Source: Aphis gossypii (Eukaryota; Arthropoda; Insecta; Hemiptera; Aphididae). From it: DNA of 64,000 nt. This document shows positions 45,601-55,367 of the stretch, one piece after another (positions within the stretch are counted from its first letter, which is position 1; the number at the start of each line of letters is the position of its first letter). The stretch lies in assembly GCF_020184175.1 (NCBI RefSeq), contig NC_065531.1, positions 33,005,213-33,069,212 on the forward strand. Reading direction: 5' to 3'. The notes beneath the pieces are model-generated. The model did not search any database. It saw nothing but the letters and a program-made list of their open reading frames with translations, and had not been told where the DNA came from. Position numbers and translations under genes: made by a program.

Positions 45601-48600
45601 ATGGACCGTCCTGTACGTATATGCAGGTAGATGTATAATATAATAGTGCACGGATGACGGCGAAAATGGAATAGAATAATGGCGATCGATAAATATCCGT
45701 AAATGGACCACTAACGGTGACGGTTTTACACGGTGTATTACACGCGAGCCTCGAACCGGCCAGCCGTACATTATATTATTACCGCGGGGCGCTGATAACG
45801 GGGCCGGAGAGATTCTTTGAGCCGGCCGACGAGCGGGGACCAGAAATAACGGTCTACACACTGGCAGGGCAAGGGGATCGCGCGTACCGAAAGTAAATGG
45901 ATTGAACGCGCGCGCGACATGGCCGTGGAGGGCTTTGAACCGGAATTGTTGATACGACCGACGACGATGACAACGATACAAGCTTGTCATTTGTTGCAAA
46001 AACAAGCGACGAGCGTAGGGTGGGTACCTTAACACCTAATGTTATAATTTTTTTTTTTTTACACTTGTCTTTTTAGGCACAGCGAATATATCTTAACGAA
46101 GTACTGATACAGCCATGCAGATGCGATTTTTTGTTATGACGTAAAATCCAATGTTGTATTATTCGTTTTAATTGTTTGCCTTTGACTTGTCGTCATTCAG
46201 TGGCATGAAAAAAAATGAGAACAGAAATTTGAACAATATTTTATTGAAATTAGTTAATTGTATGGTTGCTCTCCTATAATATTAAATTAAGTAACAATTA
46301 ACGTAAGTTTAAAATATGTCTAAATTGGAAAACAAAAAACAATGCTTTAAGTAAAACCATATTTGAATAAAACAATGGATGCATTTACATTTTCAAGTTT
46401 AAAACAATGAAAACATCCGCTATTACATAACTTATAATTAGGGAACGGATTTATATGTAATAAAAATATAGAAATATTATGTACATAAATATGAAAGTAT
46501 AATTTTAAAAATGTACTAAAAATATCAAAATATGAGGAAAAATTTTATTTTTATTTTTGCATAAGTACAATACATTTATAGAAAAAATACATTAAATTTA
46601 ACTATAAAAATATCAAAATTATGCGTTTCATTGAATAATTACAAATTATTTTAAATTATTGAATGTTAGGTAAATGTTACCTATTAGGACTCATAATATT
46701 TTTAAAATGTCTAAACGATTGTTCCACATCAACCAATATAATTGGAGCATATTTGAAGGCGATAATTCCAAATTTTTAGAAATTTGTCTACCAATCATTA
46801 TATCATTGGTTGTTTTAAAATCAATAAAACCTGGATTTTTTTCTGTAACGACGTTAATTTTATTTCTTACAACATCTCCTATTTGATCGCTTACGAGTTT
46901 TTATTTTTCTATTATTGATTCGACAATTAACATAAATATTTAAGGATATATTTTTTGTTTTTAATTCTGTAATAATTGTATGTGCAATAAAAAAAAAATT
47001 CACTAAGATGATAGTTAAATTATTTTCAATGATTCATTTTGCATAATATTTTGAGCTTTTCCAATAGCCATAGAAGTTTCTGAATCTAATTTTGAAATAA
47101 TTTCTTATATTTTCGAAAAGTTCCCACAATAATATTGAGAAGCTAATAACCATATACCCCACCTAGTAATTATTGGCTAGGGTGGTAGAGCAAGATTAGG
47201 GTACATTTCTTTAAAAATCGTGTTACAACTCGGAACTTTAAAAAGAATTTAACAGTAGCTATGAGAAAATCGACAGTAGGATATTTTAAGTATTATAAGT
47301 TATAATGCTATCGTTTTTATGATTTTTATTAATATATTTTTATTTAATCGTATTATATTTTATTTGTTACACAAATATGAAGGGAATGTAATATAAAAAA
47401 TAAAAACAAATAAATGCTGAAATTGTGACAGTGTATCTGAGAACTTTTTTAGTAATTTTATATTAGATATTCACTGTACGTCTATACACGGGAATAATAG
47501 GGTACTGATACACGTGGTGAAACATAGAAAATCATCTCCATTTTCTTTCCATCAATATAGATAAAATTGATGTAGTGAAATCATAATGATTCAATAAATA
47601 AATTTAAATGCAGCATTAAGTCTATATGAAATAGGTCAACCCATTTTTTTTTTTTAATTTTACAATAGAAGTTCCAAAAATTTAATTTGAAATTTTTTAC
47701 ATATTTAAAAGTTTAAAAAACTATAGTAGGTAAATTACAAATGTTTTTCCAATAAAATTTGTCAAATAATAAAATATGATCAAATTATAAAAACTGTAGT
47801 ATTTTATTTAAGAGTTTTAATACATCTATTGGCTGTTCATAGTATTTTGTTATGTCATTTTTAATTGTTGTCAAGGCGATATTCTAAGAAGTGTATCAAA
47901 GAGACAATTTTTTGTATCACTTACTGTTCATACTCGCTAGGTATCTAAACAATTTTTTGTACAAAAAGTTTTGTAATACCTAAATTGTATTTTCTATATA
48001 AATATAAATTTGTATTTATATTTCAAATCGAAATATAAAATATATTTAACTATGGATCCAACCAGTTCAAATGATATTGAATGTGATCTATATCATCCAA
48101 ATGTGTCGCTAGTATTGTCAACGGTCGAAAAATCAACTTTTGATATTGAAACTCCCGGTACTGTGAAGAAAAATGTCGAGGTGGCGGTTCCGGTAGTGTA
48201 CCCAGGTGAGGAGCCGACGTTGAAGCCGGCGCATTCTACGGAGCTGATGACGGAAGCCATCAGTTTCGTAGAAACGGACACCAATGCTCCGGTTGATACT
48301 CCAGCTTGTGAAATTGAAATTCCCGGTCCCGAAACGGACAATATTGAGGCGGCGAGGCCGGTGGTGTGCCCCGCAGAAGAGACGTTGTCACTGGCGCATT
48401 CCACGGAGCTGATGACGACGGAAGTCATCAGTTTCGTGGAAGCGGACACCAATGCGCCGGTTGAAACTTCGACTTGTGTTATTGAAACATTTGGTCCCAA
48501 CATGGAAAATGTTGCGATGGCTGCACCGCCCGCGGTGGAGAGCCTCACGGAAGTACAGACATTGTCGTCAGGCGAGAAAAGAAGTGACAAACAAACATCT

Positions 48601-51600
48601 ATAATTGATAAGGACAAGACGGTTCCGTTGGAAGAGAAAAAGAGTCGATTCTTGTCGGCCCTGCGGAGAGGTCTCCGCAGGGTCTTCAAGACCATCTGCG
48701 GTTGTGGGTACAGTGCGGCGTCATCAGGCGAGGAAGATTATAGAGATGAATTCACCCACGAAATCGAAACATTTAATGAGAGATGGTCAGTTTAAGGAAA
48801 ACTTAACTCTTATTCATCGAGACTATTACCAGTCAAATTAGATTTTAAACAGATTCAGCTAAGTATGGCGGTGGAACGGATGTCCGTTACACCGTGCGGC
48901 GCGGTCTTCGCTGCGACCGGTTGCGAGACGTGCTTGCAAACGGCCGCAGCGTTTCCGGGCTAATCGGTGTGCGGCATCGGCGGCCGGCAGTTCGAACTCG
49001 ACCGGCGGGGCACCTAGGCGAAAACGACATATCGGACACACGAACCAGTGCGGTGGTTCGCCCCGAGTTTTCGCATGGGAATCCCGTCGGCCGAGCACGG
49101 GCGGCCGGCCGCCATCCGTTCCTGCCAGTCCACACTTTTGCAACTGCGCTTGCAATTATATTTTTTTTCATAATATTAGTTTTTTTAAGTATTTTCGTTA
49201 ATTTATTAAAAAATAAAAATTATCTTTGTTATACCATGTAATAATATAAATAAAAATGTTTGTATACACAAAATAAACTTTGTTTTTCATATTTTAATCG
49301 TTTATTATTATTCTAAGACTCATAAATATATAATTTATATTTAAAACCCACATTATTTGTCAGTTCATCAATTTGAGAAAAATTTGTATTGTGCATCTAT
49401 GAAAAAAATATTGAAAAAAGCATTTTTTTTGGAAATTAATTACTAAATGTTGGTATATTAATTGAAAAATAACTGACATCACTGTTATATTGATAAAAAT
49501 TAGTTAAATTTTTTTCTCTATAAATTACTTAAGTCTATTGTGAATATCTACAGTTAAATTAGATTTGTTTTTTTTTTCTAACGAATGATAATAAATTGAT
49601 AAGTCATTTCTTAGTTTGAAATTGTGTAATATTGTTTTGATATTTTTTGAATTTGTCTTAAGAGTATTTATTAAAAATTATAATAATTAGTTAAAACATA
49701 CAGCTAATACTATTCTATTGAAAATAGAATTAATTTTGTTTTTCTCGATGTTTTTGAAAACTGTTGGAAAATGTTTACTTTTAACCTCTATAACGCACCA
49801 AGGATATTCACTTTGCCATCGGAAACTACCCCCAAAGTTGAAAATTGAAGCATTCATTCGATTGGTTATGCTGTACACAGATACAAAAAAAAACACATCA
49901 TTGTAAAATCAATACATTCATCACTTCGTTCAGAATCTAAAAATGGCTTGGTCGATCTCATAAGCACTTAATATTGAATTCAAATCTACTTTTATAATCT
50001 TGAAAGCTCCACTGCATCAACCTGTACTGTAACTGAAACAAAATGAGTGGATTTTCTATGTAGCACGCGTGAGTGACAGATACAATAAATATGGGTACTC
50101 AATTCCCTTAAAGATAATGAGGATAGTTGGATAGTACATATACCAACGTCGAAAATGGATCACGTGTGATATATTTTCGTTAAATGCATCTTGACCTCCG
50201 ATGTTCCGGGATCCCCATTTAGTCATTATACCGTTTAAATAGTTAATTGGTCGCCACTATTTCCGCGACTCCGTAATACTAGATCTATAGATCATATCCT
50301 CAATACCAATCAAACAACGCAATAATAAACCCTTTGTCTAGTAAATGTTATCTTTAATTATTTACGAGAGGAAGTTCGTTACTGGAAGCAAGGAAATACT
50401 TTACGTTCAACCTTATTATAATGTTTTAATATTATCGCCATTCTCATTTGAAAGTGATTCGTATACAAAACTGTTATTCTTATACAACGACCAAAGGTCG
50501 AAACTAAGACTTCTGCTTTAAAAAATAACGACTAATACAGTAATACCTATCCAATCTGGAAATTCTGACTACAAAATAATTTCAAATTTATTTTATACAA
50601 ATATTAATACTTTCCTATCCAGTATTATAATTCTCGATTTCAACGAATTCAGAATACAAATTTATAAATCAATAAATTGTATGTTTTTTTTTAATTGTAT
50701 TATATTAACGTTAATAAGAAATTTACTAATGGCGATAATCTATTGGTAGAATTTTTTAATTAAAAACATTCAAGAATAATTATAATTAAATCTTTGTTTA
50801 TAAAATCGTCTCGTATAAATAAATACATCTGAGCAGTCTATACATCATATAGAATAAAATACAATCGATTGAATCCCTGTCTAGCAAATATATTATTTGT
50901 AGTAACGCAGTGCGTTTTCGATTAATTTAAATAATACATTTAATCCAACTCGTTTGCACTCCGTTCAAAGTATCTGTTTTTCACAATGGTAAATAGTTTG
51001 CTATTAAAGTATAATATGATAGAGAAAAAAAAATGCGCTCTTATTCCGATACAACCCACTATTTTATGCTGACAACGAATAATAATTCAAAACATTCATT
51101 ACTTAGTTATCCGTCGATTTATTCGGTCCAGGAGACCAACATAATACAATTAAATTATTTTGTCTCTAGCTAAGTATAAACGAAAACAGTTACGGCCGCC
51201 TTGGCATTTTATTTATTCGTTTTATTTTTTTTATGTCGGCGTGGGTATTACTTTTTTTTTGTCCTTCTTTTCCTATTCTCTATGGTGAGTTGTATAAGAG
51301 CGTTAGAGCGGGCAAATTAATATCGGTGGCGGCGGCGGCAGCGTGCGAGTGAAAGGCGCCGGTCTGTCCCTGGGTGTCGGGGAATTTAATCCGCTTTTAT
51401 ATAAACGTAACAACGCCGCTACCGCTGCCGCGACTCTCCACAACACCGGAGAGAGAGAATCCTTTTTAACGAGAATTAATTAAAATCCGTTCACACAAGC
51501 CTCATATTGGATTTCACTAGTGTGCTTGTGGCCAGCTATAGTGTTAAGTTATCCGACGCCGTCGGCCAGCCACACGAGCATTTTGGACATGTCCCGTCGG

Positions 51601-54600
51601 TTTTGTTGTTTTTTGTATTTCGAATTTACGATGACATTTTTATTCACATAAACGGCTCAAAGGTATTCCAAAAATTTCTCAGGATATCATCACCCATTCC
51701 CTTCCTACTATTCCGCATTATCATAAGAACTGGAATGCCAGAGCTGATATTTTTCAATTTTGAAGTTATATATATCTTCGACCGAAAGGGACAGGCGAAA
51801 ATTGGCCGTCACTGCCGCCGCCGCCAGTCTTAATAAAATACCAGTCGATAGTTTACGCAGGCTAGAATTCCAAAGGCGATAAAGGACGACGTCATCGTTA
51901 TTGAAAGGAATCGCGCAATTTTCTTTCATATTACTTGAGTGCATTGACGTATAGGATTCATTTGATGAAATCGTTTATCACATACTTTAAAGAGCCAAAT
52001 ACATTTCAAGTCGTGATAATTGTTAATATTCTTTCGCAAAGTGTCAACAATAAAGAATAAAAACAAACTACTATAAACTATTTTCAAGACAAACTGAATA
52101 GGTAGGACCTATATATAGTAGGTACACATCACAGTCATCAACTTAATAGACATATCATATACATTATACATAATGCATTGTGGTAACTACTAATAATAAA
52201 TAACATGAATTTTGATGATGCAACATTATTAACAAGACTATTATAATTATTTTTTTGTTTAAATTTAAACAAATTAAAAATGGCAGAATTTATGACGTAT
52301 CGGTTACATTATTTAATTAAATAATAATTTAGAAGTTACTTTAGTCTTTAATCTTATATATTATATAAATTAGTAAAAAATAGATTTTTTTTATTAAGTA
52401 AATAGATAATACAAAAGAAATATCCTTCAACGATGTATCCATATCAACTAAAAATAAAGCTATCTTGTTATGGCGACACTTCTGGGACTCCGTGTCAATG
52501 AGACAATAAACTTAAATCCATCAAAAGTTCAATGAAACAATGGTACACACCTCCAAATCTCAGCCGATATAGTATAGATATTACTATCACTAGAATCAGA
52601 ATCGGATACACACTTGCTACGTATTCTTTTCTAATAAACAAAGATTATCCACCAATAATCAACATATCAAACACGCATCACAATTAAACACTGCATACTC
52701 AAAGAATGTTCCATTTATAAGCCAACATGCACAATTATTAATTTTCCGTACAACATCACAGGAATTCTCAATGAATAAATTCAAAACATACTTCAAAAAT
52801 CATCAAGTTCATCTCAAAATGTAATCTTACTAACAAACTCAAGCCTAACTAACATAATATAAACATAAACCATTTTTTTATTGGAAATACTAAAAAATGT
52901 TTACCTAACCTATGAAAAAAATGTTGGCTAATGACTTTAGTTGTTGAAGTTTATAAATTTTTAAATAAAAAAATATTATGATAAAATATATTTAATATAT
53001 ATATGTATATGAAAATAAATAGTTTTCATTAACTATTAATAAATAATATTAAACATTGACATTTTTAAATGCATTATTAACGTATTAAAATTATGAGAAA
53101 AAATATGACTTATAAAAATCACCAATTTATATCGTAATAAAAGTACCTATAGAGATAAAATCAATTTTTTTTTATGTTATTATCACGAATTTTAAAGAAT
53201 GCATTTTTCCGCTGTATAAAAACGTATTATAATAGGATGAATCAACTGTGTTTGAATCAGTTATTAAATACATTGTATTTATTATCAACTTTGTAGAATT
53301 AAAAAAAAATACTATCGTTACCCAACTAGTTCCACATGAATTATCTTATTTTATCTTTATCAACTTTTTACGATTTCCCATTTACGCAATAGTATAACTT
53401 TTAAAATATGATAATGCTGCATGCTTTCCCCCGAAGTACATAAAATCAATGATGTTCGTCGTCATAAGGATGAGGGGTGTCTGTTTGCCGGCGCCAGTAA
53501 GCTTTGCCGGGGGTAATGTGTAACTTCTCTCTTGCATCATCTCCCCGTACAACCGACATCCGGACCACAGTTGTAGGACCCTACATGTTATAAGTATCTG
53601 TATATGTAATAAATCTTCATATCCGTTCATCGATGACTTGGAAGTCTCCATTTGGTCAGAACTTCAATTTCTAGGGGACCAGAAAACTACATAACAAGAG
53701 AAAAAGTACTTATGGAACTCTAAAAGAGTTAATAGTCATCACAATATATTATAAAAAAAAAATAATAAATCATCTAAGATGTCAATTTAGATATTGATGA
53801 AAAACAGTTTTATTGATAGTTTGAATGAAAAATGTCAAAAAAATCGATCAGCATGCATTTAAAAGCAACAGTGCGTGTAAATATATTAAACTCTAGAACA
53901 TAATTTATCAAATAATGCAAATAGAGTATAGAAAACGTTTAATTAAAAAACAAATGTATATAATGTAAGTATTAAATTATGCAATTTTAGAATTAAGACA
54001 ATTATAAAAATCTTAATAAAACTTTAAAGGCATCGATGAATTTACGAGTCAGAATAGTGAAACCATGACGAATGGCCTTACCTAAATAATGCCGACAAGT
54101 TATCGGCCTCAGAAATAATACAGATGGGGTACATAAAAATAAATTATACCAACAAAAATTGTATTTAAAAAAATCTATAATTCCATTCTTGTATTATTTT
54201 ACCTAAATGTAGTGATGGAAATTATAAATATATATTTTTATCACTGCTTACAATAATAATACTCATATGTAGTATGGGATGCATTTTATCAGACTTTTCT
54301 ACTAGATGTACCTAATCATTGATAAATTGTAACAAATAACAATAGATTTTTATAATATTTTATTAAAATAAACAAATGAAAATTATTTTTAGGTATTTTT
54401 ATTTAATTTATTATTTATTTATTATTTATGTATAGATATATAAATATATTATATTATATATTTATTACAACATCATGTACTATGTTTGATTGTGGAGAAA
54501 TTTGCACAATATGTTTTCGTAAAATATACGTATATTTATACGTTACAATTTTAATTTACGCTGCCCTATTCAAAATTAAATCGATTTAGTTCATTAAAAA

Positions 54601-55335
54601 TGTTCCGCCTCTTAACTCATACTAAGTAGCTGCCTATTTTACTACCACTTTGGGCCGGCCTTGATCCATTGTTATAATACGTAGATCTGTAAGGTATGGT
54701 GGTTTGGAAATTATAGTAATTATTAATTAATTTTAATATAGGTGTTAATTTTATGATTTATGAAAATTGACCGAGTATAATAATTAAATATTTAATCAAT
54801 TTTATATTTAATACAAAACTATTATTAGGTAAGGAATATTATTATTTAAATTTTAAGTGAATTATAGTATGTAAAGTATTACAACTTTAAAATGCTTGTA
54901 ATCTAATTAAAATTTAAATATCAAAAAAAACCTAAGAAATAGGTACCTGAGATAATATTAGTATCTTTAAGTTTGATAATAGGTAAATTGACTATGATAT
55001 TAAATCTAACACCATAAAATTGATTATTCTGAACAAAAATTTGCTCTGTTGTATGTTTGTAAGACGGAGACAATACATGTGAGTGTAGCATCCTCTTAAA
55101 ATTTAGAAACTAAACTCGTTCTTATTTTGATTTTAATACATCAATATTTTAAAATAAATCGTATGATTAACAATTCCCAGTAAAAAAAAAGTTTATAGGA
55201 CCACAAGGTACTTTTTAAATGGTATAAAAATCAAAATATTTAAAATATTGTCTTAAGGAATACTTAAACATTCTAAAAACCCTTAATCGAATATATACAT
55301 TATTAAAGAATTAAAAAGTCTTAACCTGCATACCT

Positions 55336-55367
<32 letters not shown>

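Noticed and set aside
46674..46886. 70-codon + strand frame
   Set aside because: Shadow of the hAT transposase relic that reads on the minus strand.
48093..48695. 200-codon minus-strand open frame
   Set aside because: It is antisense to the nested gene. The repeats and codon bias of the + strand frame keep it open; the + frame has the better start context, promoter word and poly(A) signals.
48859..49171. Minus-strand frames of 94-98 codons in the GC block
   Set aside because: They overlap each other in different frames within self-complementary GC-rich DNA and have no recognisable content.
49687..49906. Minus-strand frame of 69 codons (EYPWCVIEVKSKHF)
   Set aside because: It looks faintly like a transposon-derived segment, but no family motif could be confirmed and no neighbouring domain supports it.
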